The notes beneath the pieces were generated by a model, which was given only the letters and a program-made list of their open reading frames with translations, had not been told where the DNA came from and did no database searches. 64,000 nt of DNA from Algoriphagus iocasae (GTDB lineage: Bacteria; Bacteroidota; Bacteroidia; Cytophagales; Cyclobacteriaceae): NCBI RefSeq assembly GCF_014206875.1, contig NZ_JACIJO010000002.1, positions 868,001 to 932,000 of the forward strand, written 5' to 3'. Positions 7,605-16,922 of the stretch are shown piece by piece. Made by a program: the position numbers and the translations under genes. Each line of letters begins with the position of its first letter. Positions within the stretch are counted from its first letter, which is position 1.

Positions 7605-10115
7605 TTACGCTGCTTTCTGGATTAGTTTTTCCCAGTTTAAATCTCCAGAATATCGATGGGAAATTAAACCTTCATCGTCCATAGCTAAGAGGTAAATCCA
7701 ACCATTATCGCATAAATTTTTGACTGATGGGTGTTTTTCCAGTATCGAATTGATGGCATCAATCGGAGCTTCTATGATCACTTGTAGCCTGTTGGGTTCG
7801 TGCTGGTAATTTTCTCCATCGTGAATGGATTGGAGGGGTAAACCAACTCTCAAATCTCCAGAGAATCCTTCCAAGACCCCGATTCCCGAAGTGACATTGT
7901 GCAGGGTTTTATTGCCTGATCCGAAGTTTTGATTATCGACTGTCGATCCGAAATATTGGAGGTTGATCCAGCTGGTGACTACCATCGGGGCGGTCATGAT
8001 CAATTCTAAGATGGAGAAGCCTTCGTCCTTTTTCCAGTCATATGAATGGAGAAAGGATTTGCCTTCCAAATTGATGTTTTTGGTTCTTTTTCGATTAGCA
8101 ACTACAAATGCTGAGCATCCTGCAAGACCCCATTCTGGTCTTATTTCTGACCAGTCTTTACTTTTGAATTTAATCATTGCTTCCGCAGAATCTGTAGAGA
8201 TTGCCATTCGAATCGAGCGTTCAGTTCTTGCTGCCTTGCCTGCTTTAAGCAAGGATTTTTTTATTCCTTCAAGCTCTTCAGCATGTTCAGCTGGAACCTG
8301 CTCTTCGTTGAAAATTGTCACTTCATCTGTGGTGGTGTCATGAAGACACGCCAGGAAAGTAGTATTGATTGGGATATAAATATTTTCCTGAAGAAGGCCC
8401 GTTCTAACTTCTCTGCTATTCAGGACAGCAGCCACTACCTTGGCATTCGCCTCTCCCGTGTGGCCTCCGCAAGCTCCGCAGTCGTAGCCTGTTGCATGGG
8501 GGTTATTGACTGTCGAAGAACCGTGGCCGACAATCAGAACAAATCTGGCAAAATCGTCTGCAAGTGACATTGATTTTAAGGCGTTTTTTCCCATCTGAAT
8601 CTGTTGCTCTAGTGGAATTCCTATCGTACCATTCGAATCATAATCAGATGATAGACTGATTGTTCTCTTTTTGAAATTTTGGTCAGATAATCCAGCCTTA
8701 TCAGGGTGAGGAACAGGTCTGGTCAGTCCAAAGGAATCGGTGAAGATTTTTGGAAGGAAGGAAAGTCCAATCGGGCTCACAAAGCTGAAGCATGATACTG
8801 CTCCCGATTTAAAAGACTTCCAAACTTGCTGGATTTGATGGTTCAAAATTCTGGACTTTACGGCCTTCTGAAAAGCTTTCTCCTCTGGTATTTTTTCCAG
8901 TATAGTTGGGCCGGTTTTCAAAAGTACAGGACATTGTGCTTCTCCTTTATCATGTCCTATTGGCACATAATTGATTGGAAAGGCAAAGAATCCGGCAAAT
9001 CCCAGAGTTTCTATTTCATGATCCACCATTTCAAGATTTCGGCGGAAAACTTCCGATCGTACATCTATGCAAAAGACTGCCTGAGCTTTCCCTTGCTGAT
9101 TTTTGATTGGTTCTGATTTTGGCTCCGTTTTAAATTTATTGATAAGTTGGCGCTGATTAGAAAGATCAAAAGCTTCTTGGAGAACCAGATTCTCAGAGAG
9201 ATTTTGATTCGCTAATTTCAGTTCGTTTTGAAGGGATCCTAAATCTTTCGCCTCATTCCATTGTCGAAGTATTTCTGGGTCATTTAAGCACTCCAGAAGG
9301 GAGGCTTCCCAGCAAAGCAAGACCGACAAAAACTCTAGTAGTCTACCATCTTTGCCCCCATAAAGCTTGCTATCCCAGTCCAACCTTGCTATATGAGCAG
9401 ACCAGCCTCCGAGTCTCAAGAGAAGTCGATGAAGATAAAATTCAGAAGGCTCTTGGTTTTTGAATCCTAAAATCTCAAGCGCCTTTTGACTGGCAAGGAG
9501 AGGATTGTTTGGAAGAGCTTTTACTCTTTTTCGAAAGTCTTTTAAACCTGTAAATTCTGGCGTGGGATCGATTTCAGCTTCTTTTTTCCAAGCTAGAAAG
9601 AGGCTTTTTTGCTTATCTGCTGAAGACCAGATAGTTTGTCCCTGATCAAAGTAAACCGAGGCCCATTGAGAAATCCGAGGCGTCATAAACCTGTTCCAAT
9701 CTTTATTTGTCACATGGGTTGAGATGTCAGAAACAGTTCCAAGGATTGCCGGTTCTTCAGTTTCCCCAGTTGTTGAGTTGAGTTTTTTGAGAAATTCTTG
9801 TGCAGAGATTTTATACTGGTTTTTGTTTAATGCGATTTCGATATCCTTCTCCGTTATTATTCCTTCCTCTATTTTCTGTAAGTAGAATACTTTTGGCAAG
9901 GTGGACTGAATTCCTCCTGTCAGAGAAAGTTCTTGTGCTGCATCTTCGAAAGTTTTTTCAGTAAACCCAAGGTAAGGATTCACAGCAACGAAGTTTTCCA
10001 AAGGCCATAATGGCGCTATCTTTTTGCATGCAGCTCTCATTCGTAGTATAAGAGCCTCTTGTTGCTCGTTTAGGTGTTCGAAGTAGTATTTTTCCGATTC
10101 GGTTTTATGGATCAT
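7605..10115 (-). CDS. dabA: DabA, inorganic carbon transporter subunit (DUF2309)
   Basis: At 836 residues it matches the usual length of DabA (UPF0753/DUF2309). The beta-carbonic-anhydrase-like zinc site is complete: FCIDVRSE with Cys349 and Asp351, VGHGSS with His531, and YDCGACGG with Cys546. In the DAB complex this cytoplasmic subunit is thought to hydrate CO2 vectorially while the DabB membrane subunit supplies cation-driven energy, so cytosolic bicarbonate accumulates. DabB lies 29 bp upstream in the same operon and a LysR regulator is divergent. In a heterotroph the bicarbonate would feed anaplerotic carboxylases under low CO2. A terminator follows. Confidence 0.95.
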   Translation of the reverse strand: MIHKTESEKYYFEHLNEQQEALILRMRAACKKIAPLWPLENFVAVNPYLGFTEKTFEDAAQELSLTGGIQSTLPKVFYLQKIEEGIITEKDIEIALNKNQYKISAQEFLKKLNSTTGETEEPAILGTVSDISTHVTNKDWNRFMTPRISQWASVYFDQGQTIWSSADKQKSLFLAWKKEAEIDPTPEFTGLKDFRKRVKALPNNPLLASQKALEILGFKNQEPSEFYLHRLLLRLGGWSAHIARLDWDSKLYGGKDGRLLEFLSVLLCWEASLLECLNDPEILRQWNEAKDLGSLQNELKLANQNLSENLVLQEAFDLSNQRQLINKFKTEPKSEPIKNQQGKAQAVFCIDVRSEVFRRNLEMVDHEIETLGFAGFFAFPINYVPIGHDKGEAQCPVLLKTGPTILEKIPEEKAFQKAVKSRILNHQIQQVWKSFKSGAVSCFSFVSPIGLSFLPKIFTDSFGLTRPVPHPDKAGLSDQNFKKRTISLSSDYDSNGTIGIPLEQQIQMGKNALKSMSLADDFARFVLIVGHGSSTVNNPHATGYDCGACGGHTGEANAKVVAAVLNSREVRTGLLQENIYIPINTTFLACLHDTTTDEVTIFNEEQVPAEHAEELEGIKKSLLKAGKAARTERSIRMAISTDSAEAMIKFKSKDWSEIRPEWGLAGCSAFVVANRKRTKNINLEGKSFLHSYDWKKDEGFSILELIMTAPMVVTSWINLQYFGSTVDNQNFGSGNKTLHNVTSGIGVLEGFSGDLRVGLPLQSIHDGENYQHEPNRLQVIIEAPIDAINSILEKHPSVKNLCDNGWIYLLAMDDEGLISHRYSGDLNWEKLIQKAA

Positions 10116-10144
10116 TTTTTTGCTTTTAAATGGTTCAGTGGATA

Positions 10145-11809
10145 TTAAAACTCTCTGATTACTTCGGGTATACTCGTTTCTATTCGTTCTTTCGGTAGGC
10201 TGCGATTCTGTGTGTGGGCAGTTATCAATTTTGGTTTTTTCAGATTTGAATACAGTGCTCTTACTAATCTGTCAAAGGCAACATTGACATAGAATCCATT
10301 TCTGACATGGATGGATAAAGCCAAGAATTTAGGTTGGGAGGATATCCTCGGAGCAATAATTTGCAGGAAAATCACCCCGGCAAAAAGCAAGAGAATGATT
10401 CCCATTAAGATGATTTCCATCAAGTTAGGGTTGATTAAATCGGGAATTTGGGAAGTGAGCAAAAAGCTGGATCCAGCCTCTAAGAGAAAGAATGCAGTCG
10501 TGACTAAAATTGATAGGGCCGTAGCGCGAAAAATCAATTTCATTCCTCCGTCAGAATCAATGGCAGAGGTGAAAAGTCGCGAAAGTCCAAGAACGATTAC
10601 CGCTCCAATAGCAAGAAGTGAAAGTTCGCTTTCAGGGTCGATTCCCCAAATCCAGGCAAAGGCAGTGTATATGCCCATTCCCAGTAATATCCCCAGTGCG
10701 ATTCTTATTGGACTTCCTAGTCTTTTTGAAGCTTTCACTTTTGAAGCCCGGAGCACTTCTATGACGCTTCCTGAGGATAGAAAAGCATGTGCTTTGTAGA
10801 AGGAATGAGAGACTAGGTGAAGTAAGGCTGCCGGATATACCCCAAGTCCGCAAGTCAATAAACTGAAGCCCATATGTGCTACACTTGAATAGCCCAAAGC
10901 TGTTTTGATCGATGGTTGAGTCAAGAAAACTAATGAGGCGAAGAGTGCCGTAAATCCACCGATGGCAATGAGAATCAAAGGTGCATATGTACTTGCATCC
11001 ATAACGAAGGCCATTCTGATGATTAGGAAAGGACCTGCATTGAGTAAGCCCGCATGAAGAAGAGCTGAAACAGGCGTGGGTGTTTCCATTACCTCCACCA
11101 ACCAACCATGGGTTGGGAATTGAGCCGATTTGAGCAATGCTGCAGCAGCAAGAAGGACCGCAGCGCCTTCAATTGGCAGGTTAGGAAATGGATTGGTTTT
11201 AAGTGTTTGGAAAATTATTTCAAGATTGCCGGTGCCATATTGAACATACAAAAGGATCGAAGCGGCTAAAAGACTAAGGTCTCCGAGTCTCGCCACGATG
11301 AACTTCTTTCTTGCGGCTATTACTGCTCCAGGTCTTTCATGATAGAATACCAAAAGCCTGTGGAGACAAATACTGGTTAAAACCCATGAGATAAAAAGAA
11401 TTCCTAGGTTTCCTGACAATACCAGAAGCTGTACCGACGCGATCGTGGCTGTCAATCTTCCTATAAAAGCTCCTTGTCTTGCATCTCCATCCAGATAGTT
11501 CATACTAAATCGGATTACTATGAATCCGATTAAGGCAATCATCAAAAACATGATGGTGCTCAGGGCATCTAATCTGAGGCTAAACCCAATCTGTTGGAAA
11601 CCGATAAGAGATGTTTCGATCAAATCATATTTGATCACAAAAAAACCGCTCAACGCGGCGATCAAAATGCTAATAATTGAAGAGGTGGTTGCCAGCTTTT
11701 TAACGAGAAATGGTCGAATCCCAGGCTGAAACCAAGATACAATTGCGGTAGCAATAAAAACCAATGGTGAAATTAAAGCGAATATGGCAATTATCTGTTG
11801 ATTCATCAT
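10145..11809 (-). CDS. dabB: DabB, NuoL/MrpA-like cation-conducting subunit of the DAB complex
   Basis: The 554-residue, roughly 14-helix membrane protein belongs to the proton-conducting transporter family (PF00361). The diagnostic ND5/NuoL block is present: LLKSAQFPTHGWLVEVMETP followed by TPVSALLHAG, with its channel Lys and Glu. SVAHMGFSLLTCGLG is the second conserved half-channel. Its position directly before dabA, rather than within a nuo or mrp cluster, identifies it as DabB. It would couple H+ or Na+ influx to the DabA carbonic-anhydrase-like reaction. Confidence 0.93.
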   Translation of the reverse strand: MMNQQIIAIFALISPLVFIATAIVSWFQPGIRPFLVKKLATTSSIISILIAALSGFFVIKYDLIETSLIGFQQIGFSLRLDALSTIMFLMIALIGFIVIRFSMNYLDGDARQGAFIGRLTATIASVQLLVLSGNLGILFISWVLTSICLHRLLVFYHERPGAVIAARKKFIVARLGDLSLLAASILLYVQYGTGNLEIIFQTLKTNPFPNLPIEGAAVLLAAAALLKSAQFPTHGWLVEVMETPTPVSALLHAGLLNAGPFLIIRMAFVMDASTYAPLILIAIGGFTALFASLVFLTQPSIKTALGYSSVAHMGFSLLTCGLGVYPAALLHLVSHSFYKAHAFLSSGSVIEVLRASKVKASKRLGSPIRIALGILLGMGIYTAFAWIWGIDPESELSLLAIGAVIVLGLSRLFTSAIDSDGGMKLIFRATALSILVTTAFFLLEAGSSFLLTSQIPDLINPNLMEIILMGIILLLFAGVIFLQIIAPRISSQPKFLALSIHVRNGFYVNVAFDRLVRALYSNLKKPKLITAHTQNRSLPKERIETSIPEVIREF

Positions 11810-11818
11810 TTTTCAGTT

Positions 11819-12127
11819 TTAGTGGATAATTTCTACAGAAATGGAAGAAGTAATCCGTAATGGTTTTCCAAGCTTTTTGGCTTCTTGAAGTGTTTCATTC
11901 AGAGAGGCTTTGCATGCTTTTAACTGTTCGATTCGCTCCTTTGAATTTTTGTCTATCGATCCAAATCGTATCTCACTGCTAAAATTTTTGAGCTCATGAA
12001 AATTGATTTTTTTGGAGATCATGTGATTGATTATTTCTGACGCTTCTTCAGGTGAGAATTCGCCCTTAATCAGATCCTTCTGATTGATTTCAGCAACTTT
12101 TAATTCATTGTCTTGAGTTTGTAGCAT
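11819..12127 (-). CDS. Small hypothetical protein leading the dab operon
   Basis: The 102-residue soluble protein is rich in Lys, Glu and Ser and has no family I recognise. It has no signal peptide or membrane segment. The N-terminal half looks helical (EFSPEEASEIINHMI), the middle holds HELKNFSSEIRFG, and it ends in a possible strand (LRITSSISVEIIH). It is the first gene of the unit 12127-7605, nine bases before dabB, and is transcribed divergently from the LysR regulator. The fixed position suggests an accessory or regulatory role in bicarbonate uptake, which is an inference from context only. Confidence 0.7.
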   Translation of the reverse strand: MLQTQDNELKVAEINQKDLIKGEFSPEEASEIINHMISKKINFHELKNFSSEIRFGSIDKNSKERIEQLKACKASLNETLQEAKKLGKPLRITSSISVEIIH

Positions 12128-12216
12128 TGAAGTATTGTTTGTTTACAATGCAAAGGTTAAGAATCTGATTTATAAATTTTTATTTATATTTATTATGGAA
12201 TACATAAACAAAAATT
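12128..12216. promoter_or_regulatory. Divergent promoter region between the dab operon and its LysR gene
   Basis: The 89-bp AT-rich spacer separates oppositely transcribed genes. An inverted repeat attgt-N6-acaat lies at 12134-12149, and an AT-rich dyad region (tttataaatttttatttata) follows. LysR proteins usually bind T-N11-A dyads in such divergent spacers; which dyad is the operator is not established. Confidence 0.4.
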
Positions 12217-13110
12217 ATGAATTACACCATTCACCAATTGCAGATCTTTCTGAAAGTGGTCCAGACGAAAAGCATCACCAAGGCTTCAGAAGAGTTATTC
12301 ATGACCCAACCTGCGGTCTCTATCCAGCTAAAAAACTTACAAGATCAATTTGAAATACCGCTTACTGAGGTCATCAGCCGCCAATTATACATCACTGATT
12401 TTGGGATGGAAATCGCCCAGATTGCTGAGCGGGTAATTCAGGAGCTAGATAACATCACCTATAAAACTCAAGCCTATCAAGGAATTCTGACGGGAAGATT
12501 GAGCATCTCTTCTGCCTCTACCGGCAAATATGTGATCCCCTATTTTCTTTCCGGATTTATGGAAATGCATACTGGGATAGATTTGGTTTTGGATGTGACA
12601 AATAAGACCCGCGTCATTGAAAGTCTGAAAAATAATGAGATTGATTTTGCAATGGTTTCCGTCGTTCCGGATAAACTAGCTGTGGAAGAAGAAGTGCTAA
12701 TAGAAAACAAGCTTTATTTGGTAGGAAACCAAGATTTTAGAGACGAGAAAAAGCCATTGATTTACCGGGAGGAAGGCTCCGCTACCCGAATGGCGATGGA
12801 AAAATACTTTGAAGAACACCAAGGTAAGCGCAGAAAACGAATGGAATTGACTTCCAATGAAGCAGTAAAACAGGCCGTGATCGCAGGATTAGGTTATTCC
12901 ATCATGCCGATGATAGGGATTCATAATGAACTGGTTTCTAATCAACTATATGTTCTTGATTCACCGGATTTACCAATCAAAACTGAGTGGCGATTGATTT
13001 GGCTGAAAGGCAAAAAACTGTCTCCTATCAGTCAGGCTTATCTGGAATTTATCCGTTCTGAAAAACAACATATTCTTGAAAATAACTTCAATTGGTATTT
13101 AAACCATTAA
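12217..13110 (+). CDS. LysR-family transcriptional regulator, probably of the dab operon
   Basis: The 297-residue protein has an N-terminal winged helix (residues 1-60: LQIFLKVVQTKSITKASEEL, then MTQPAVSIQLKNLQ), followed by the LysR substrate domain (about 90-290: GILTGRLSISSAST, GLGYSIMPMIG). It is most like the CbbR/CysB branch used for carbon-fixation and bicarbonate genes. It is the only plus-strand gene here and is divergent from the small gene-dabB-dabA operon, which is the usual layout for a LysR activator and its target. Confidence 0.9.
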   Translation: MNYTIHQLQIFLKVVQTKSITKASEELFMTQPAVSIQLKNLQDQFEIPLTEVISRQLYITDFGMEIAQIAERVIQELDNITYKTQAYQGILTGRLSISSASTGKYVIPYFLSGFMEMHTGIDLVLDVTNKTRVIESLKNNEIDFAMVSVVPDKLAVEEEVLIENKLYLVGNQDFRDEKKPLIYREEGSATRMAMEKYFEEHQGKRRKRMELTSNEAVKQAVIAGLGYSIMPMIGIHNELVSNQLYVLDSPDLPIKTEWRLIWLKGKKLSPISQAYLEFIRSEKQHILENNFNWYLNH

Positions 13111-13180
13111 TAGATCAATATGCCTTTTTCCGAAATGGCTCACTTTCTATGATTATACTTGATTTTTAAGCAATCTGAGT

Positions 13181-13240
13181 TTAGGTGCTCTTAATAACTT
13201 CCATCACACTCTCAGGAGCAAAGGGAATATGAGTCAGGGG
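13181..13240 (-). pseudogene. Relic 3' end of a second molybdenum-hydroxylase large subunit
   Basis: On the minus strand the last 20 codons before a TAA at 13181-13183 read PLTHIPFAPESVMEVIKST. This closely matches the C-terminus of the intact large subunit 0.8 kb away (LTHIPFTPERVLTILNS). Further upstream in this frame a TGA and a TAA interrupt a degenerate GKTK-type sequence, so only the tail remains. It points to a lost paralogous copy or a past duplication and deletion. Confidence 0.5.
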
Positions 13241-13408
13241 TTTTCATTTTGTTTTGCCTCCTGTTTATCCAATTACTTCCTCGAAAGGGGGAATCTTTAC
13301 ACTAAATTTTTGAGAGATATTTTCTTGATTGTGTTTAAACAAGGAAATTATCGATTGGCATGGATCTGGAACTTTTACATTCAGAAATTTTAACTAACCA
13401 ACAACAAC

Positions 13409-13942
13409 ATGAAAACTATAAGAGAAACCCAAATTAGCGCGACTACTTCGATTGATTGTAAAGTAAAAACCGCTAGAGATGAGACCGTAGGATCCATCAA
13501 AGATATTATGATCAACACCATTACCAATGAGATTGATTATGTGGTATTAAAAGTGGACGAAGGTTTTCTTAACCTAGGATCTAAGCTTTTGGCACTACCC
13601 ATGGAGTCATTTAATTTTCATACGGCACAAGATGACATAATCATCGTCAAAGAAACAAAAGAAACATTGGAGAATGCTCCGGGTTTTGACAATGATTCTT
13701 GGCCTACTGGCCCTCAAAATGAATTCATACATTCGGTGCGTACTTATTACAGTCAAGAACCAAGAAGTCTTTATGGACGATATGATCATCAAAATAGGAG
13801 GTTCTTTACTGTGGAGGAAGAATTATTGGCTGCCGACACTAACCGAATTAGAGATGCAAAATATGGTGATGGATTTCTTGAAAAAGATCATAGGGGTTCA
13901 AGACAGTCAGATCTTAGAAGTGGTGGAGATCCAATTCTTTAA
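13409..13942 (+). CDS. PRC-barrel domain protein
   Basis: The 177-residue soluble protein has a PRC-barrel at residues 15-85 (TARDETVGSIKDIMIN, then EIDYVVLKVDEGFL and LLALPMESF). The second half is polar and Tyr/Arg/Asp-rich (YGRYDHQNRRFFTVEEELL) with no recognised fold. Stand-alone PRC-barrel proteins are often stress-induced in Bacteroidota, with unknown ligands. The leader is A/C-rich (accaacaacaac) with no Shine-Dalgarno. Monocistronic, followed by a strong terminator. Confidence 0.85.
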   Translation: MKTIRETQISATTSIDCKVKTARDETVGSIKDIMINTITNEIDYVVLKVDEGFLNLGSKLLALPMESFNFHTAQDDIIIVKETKETLENAPGFDNDSWPTGPQNEFIHSVRTYYSQEPRSLYGRYDHQNRRFFTVEEELLAADTNRIRDAKYGDGFLEKDHRGSRQSDLRSGGDPIL

Positions 13943-13970
13943 TTAAAAATAATTATCTAGAACAGAAGAA

Positions 13971-13997
13971 GGCTAACCAAAAATGGTTAGCCTTTTT
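13971..13997 (+). terminator. Rho-independent terminator
   Basis: A perfect 8-bp stem ggctaacc (13971-13978) / ggttagcc (13985-13992) with a 6-base loop is followed by ttttt. It ends the PRC-barrel gene and lies about 45 bp from the converging molybdenum hydroxylase operon. Confidence 0.9.
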
Positions 13998-14042
13998 ATT
14001 TAGGAAATTATGGACTTGTAATTGGAATTTAAATAGTAATTA

Positions 14043-16226
14043 TCAGCTGTTTAATATGGTTAGCACACGCTCTGGGGTAAATGGGATATGAGTCAGCGAT
14101 TTACCTGTTAGTTTAAGAAATGCATTGGAAATTGCTCCGGCTACCATAGGAGTGGATGTTTCGCCAACACCTTCAGGGTGTTCTTGGGAATCGATTAAAG
14201 ATATTTCAATGCTATCTGGGCAATCTTCCATGCGTAATAGAGAGTAGTCATTGAAATTGGATTGTTGCACTTCTCCATTCACAATGCTGATTCTTTCTTG
14301 AAGTGCACTGCTCATACCCATGATGATTCCTCCTTCCATTTGTGCTTTTACATTGTCTGGCTGTACGATAATTCCGGCATCTAATGCGATCCAAAACCTA
14401 TGAACTTTAATTTTGCCTGTGGTTCTATCGACAGAAATTTCACAAACTCCTGTTCCAAGTGATCCATGCTCCACGAAAGAAATGCCTTTTGCTCGGCCTT
14501 CTGGACTTGGCTCTGTCCAATTAGACATTTCCACGGCTTTTTCGAGAGTAGCTAAAGCTCTTGGAGAATTACTCATTAATTTTCTTCTCAGAGCCACTGG
14601 ATCAATTTTTTGATCGAAAGCGATTTGATCCAGCATGCTTTCAATGGCAAATTTATTGGCGCCATGACCTACCGATCTCCAATGTTTCAATCGAACACCA
14701 TGTTTGGTCTCCAGCCAATTGGCAAATTGATTGGGGATGGCATAATGATCATTTCGTATTCCGCTGGCCACTAAATTTCCACCATCTCCGACTACCGTAT
14801 GGGAAAAGCTGTTGATTTCTCCCTTTGAGTCTAGACTTGCTTTAACTCGCTGAAGAGACATGGGGCGATATGTTCCATATCGAAGATCATCTTCCCGAGT
14901 CCAGATAAGTTTTACCGGTTTCGGAGCCATTTCTTTGGCCAAGACGGCACATTCTTCTACAAAGTCACTCAAACTTCTTCTTCCGAACCCACCACCAAGA
15001 TATTGTAAATGAACATTGACATTTTCGGACGGCACACCTAAAATTCCTGGTACTCCTAATTTGGTATCAGCTCCTTGCTGGCTTCCAACCCACACCTCCG
15101 CTTTTTGCAAATCTTCCGAAACTTGAATGACCGTATTTAAAGGTTCAAGTTGAGCGTGATACACATAGTCGTTTTTAAAATCACAGGAATAAGTTTTAGA
15201 AGAATTCCGCCAAGCATCATTCACATCTCCGATCTCCGTTATCACATCTCCCTTTTCATTTTGTGCAGCGATTTTTTCGTAATCTGAATAAATTTCATCT
15301 GAGTTAAACCCGGAAGAAGTCGATTCACTCCATTCTATTTTCAAGGCTTTTTTGGCTAATAAAGCCTGTTCAAGAGTCTCAGCCACTAAACCAATAGCAT
15401 AATCAAATGGTACAATTTTGATGATTCCGGGTTGTTCTAAAATTTCTGAATCATTGAGTAAAGTAGGCTTAGCACCATGTCTTTTTCCTCTTTCTAATAC
15501 GCCATAAACCATGTTGGGAAGGCGCACATCAATGGCAAATTGAGCACTTCCATTCACTTTTGAAGGGATTTCTGTACGCGGCACGTCCTTTCCAATCAAA
15601 TTAAAATCAGAGACTTTTTTGATTTCCTTTTCTGTGAATTCAGGAAAGCTTTCAGGTGTAGTTAAAAACGGGATTAGCTCTCCATAGCTGATTTTTTTGC
15701 CAGAACCTTCATGAGAAATGACACTGTTGGAAGTCTTTAGCTCTGAGATAGGGACATTCCAATGTTTGGCGGCAGAGTCAAGCAAAATATACCTGGCTTG
15801 GGCACCTGCTTTTCTCATGGTGGAGAAATAGCTATTGGTAGTTCTACTTCCTACAGTAAACATCAGTTTGCTATCTGGTGACCAACCGGGAGAACCATAG
15901 ATTTCTGATTCCTGTGGAGAGAATTCTACCTGCACTTTAGACCAGTCAGCATCCATTTCCTCAGCAAATATTAATGGTAAGGAAGTCATGGAGCCTTGAC
16001 CCATCTCGGCGGCAGGATTATAAATCGTGATGTCTCCATTTTCTGTCAGTTGAACCCAGGCGGAAACGGGATGCTTTTGAAATTGTTCTTTTAGCTTTTT
16101 TTCATCCGTGCAGGAAACCAAAACAGGAAATAATCCTGAAGCGCCAATGAAAAGAGCTATTCCTCCGGAGGATTTTAAAAATTCCCTTCGGTTAATCGAA
16201 CTTGGTTTGGAAAGATCATTCTTCAT
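14043..16226 (-). CDS. Molybdopterin-binding large subunit, isoquinoline 1-oxidoreductase/aldehyde oxidase type
   Basis: The 727-residue protein carries a twin-arginine signal (SINRREFLKSSGG, Arg13-Arg14) followed by a hydrophobic segment, so it is exported folded to the periplasm. The xanthine-dehydrogenase-family body includes EMGQGSMTSLPLIFAEEM, QLEPLNT, GGGFGRR and the C-terminal EGVGETSTPMVAGAI, whose Glu fits the catalytic base of molybdenum hydroxylases. The arrangement matches IorB-like subunits. The 2Fe-2S partner gene lies 8 bp upstream. No cytochrome c subunit follows, so the electron acceptor is unclear. Substrate (N-heterocycle or aldehyde) cannot be assigned. Confidence 0.9.
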   Translation of the reverse strand: MKNDLSKPSSINRREFLKSSGGIALFIGASGLFPVLVSCTDEKKLKEQFQKHPVSAWVQLTENGDITIYNPAAEMGQGSMTSLPLIFAEEMDADWSKVQVEFSPQESEIYGSPGWSPDSKLMFTVGSRTTNSYFSTMRKAGAQARYILLDSAAKHWNVPISELKTSNSVISHEGSGKKISYGELIPFLTTPESFPEFTEKEIKKVSDFNLIGKDVPRTEIPSKVNGSAQFAIDVRLPNMVYGVLERGKRHGAKPTLLNDSEILEQPGIIKIVPFDYAIGLVAETLEQALLAKKALKIEWSESTSSGFNSDEIYSDYEKIAAQNEKGDVITEIGDVNDAWRNSSKTYSCDFKNDYVYHAQLEPLNTVIQVSEDLQKAEVWVGSQQGADTKLGVPGILGVPSENVNVHLQYLGGGFGRRSLSDFVEECAVLAKEMAPKPVKLIWTREDDLRYGTYRPMSLQRVKASLDSKGEINSFSHTVVGDGGNLVASGIRNDHYAIPNQFANWLETKHGVRLKHWRSVGHGANKFAIESMLDQIAFDQKIDPVALRRKLMSNSPRALATLEKAVEMSNWTEPSPEGRAKGISFVEHGSLGTGVCEISVDRTTGKIKVHRFWIALDAGIIVQPDNVKAQMEGGIIMGMSSALQERISIVNGEVQQSNFNDYSLLRMEDCPDSIEISLIDSQEHPEGVGETSTPMVAGAISNAFLKLTGKSLTHIPFTPERVLTILNS

Positions 16227-16234
16227 GGTTCAGA

Positions 16235-16696
16235 TTATTTGTTTTGGGCAGCTAGTTCTACGGCTTTGATTATTCTTAGGTAAGTCCCACAGCGGCATAT
16301 ATTGCCGTTCATGTGTTCTTTGATTTCCTCTCTGCTGGGATTGGGATTTTTCTCTAACAAGTTGACAGCTTGCATGATTTGTCCTGAATGACAATAGCCG
16401 CATTGGGGAGCTTGAGCTTCTATCCATGCTTTTTGAACCGGATGGTCGCCATTTTCGGATAGGCCTTCGATGGTTGTTATTTTTTCTCCATTGCTAAAGT
16501 TATTGACAGGAAGTACACAGGCTTTCATTGGTTCACCATCGACGTGAATAGTACAAGCTCCGCATTGTGCTATTCCGCAGCCATATTTAGTTCCGGTCAA
16601 TCCAAGATGCTCTCGGATCACCCAGAGAAGCGAGGTTCCTTCCGCCACTTCCACTTGGTGTTTTTTATTGTTGATATCTAAAGTATAAGAAGCCAT
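16235..16696 (-). CDS. 2Fe-2S small subunit, isoquinoline 1-oxidoreductase alpha type
   Basis: The 153-residue protein has both cluster sites of molybdenum hydroxylase small subunits. The plant-ferredoxin-type site uses Cys40, 45, 48 and 60 (YGCGIAQCGACTIHVDG), and the four-helix site uses Cys99, 102, 134 and 136 (QCGYCHSGQ, NICRCGTYLRI). It has no signal peptide and would be co-exported with the Tat-bearing large subunit 8 bp downstream. It passes electrons from the molybdenum centre to an unknown acceptor. Confidence 0.93.
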   Translation of the reverse strand: MASYTLDINNKKHQVEVAEGTSLLWVIREHLGLTGTKYGCGIAQCGACTIHVDGEPMKACVLPVNNFSNGEKITTIEGLSENGDHPVQKAWIEAQAPQCGYCHSGQIMQAVNLLEKNPNPSREEIKEHMNGNICRCGTYLRIIKAVELAAQNK

Positions 16697-16922
16697 AAGC
16701 TGGATGATTTATATTTTAAAATACATAAAAAACTGTGATGATCAATTATTTAGGGTTCATTGACCATCCGTAGCACAATCTAAATCTTAATAAAAACCAA
16801 GATGATTTACCCATTCCAACTTGATGGATTTTCAACTCGGACTTTTGAAAAGAAGGTTTTCTCTAAAGTTTCTTTTTGGTTGGTTTTGTTGAATAGGTAA
16901 TCAGGTTTAAAGCTATCAGTTT

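Noticed and set aside
10632..11105. 157-codon minus-strand frame inside dabB
   Set aside because: It is an out-of-frame shadow of the DabB coding region, rich in Ser, Cys and Arg, with no recognisable motif.
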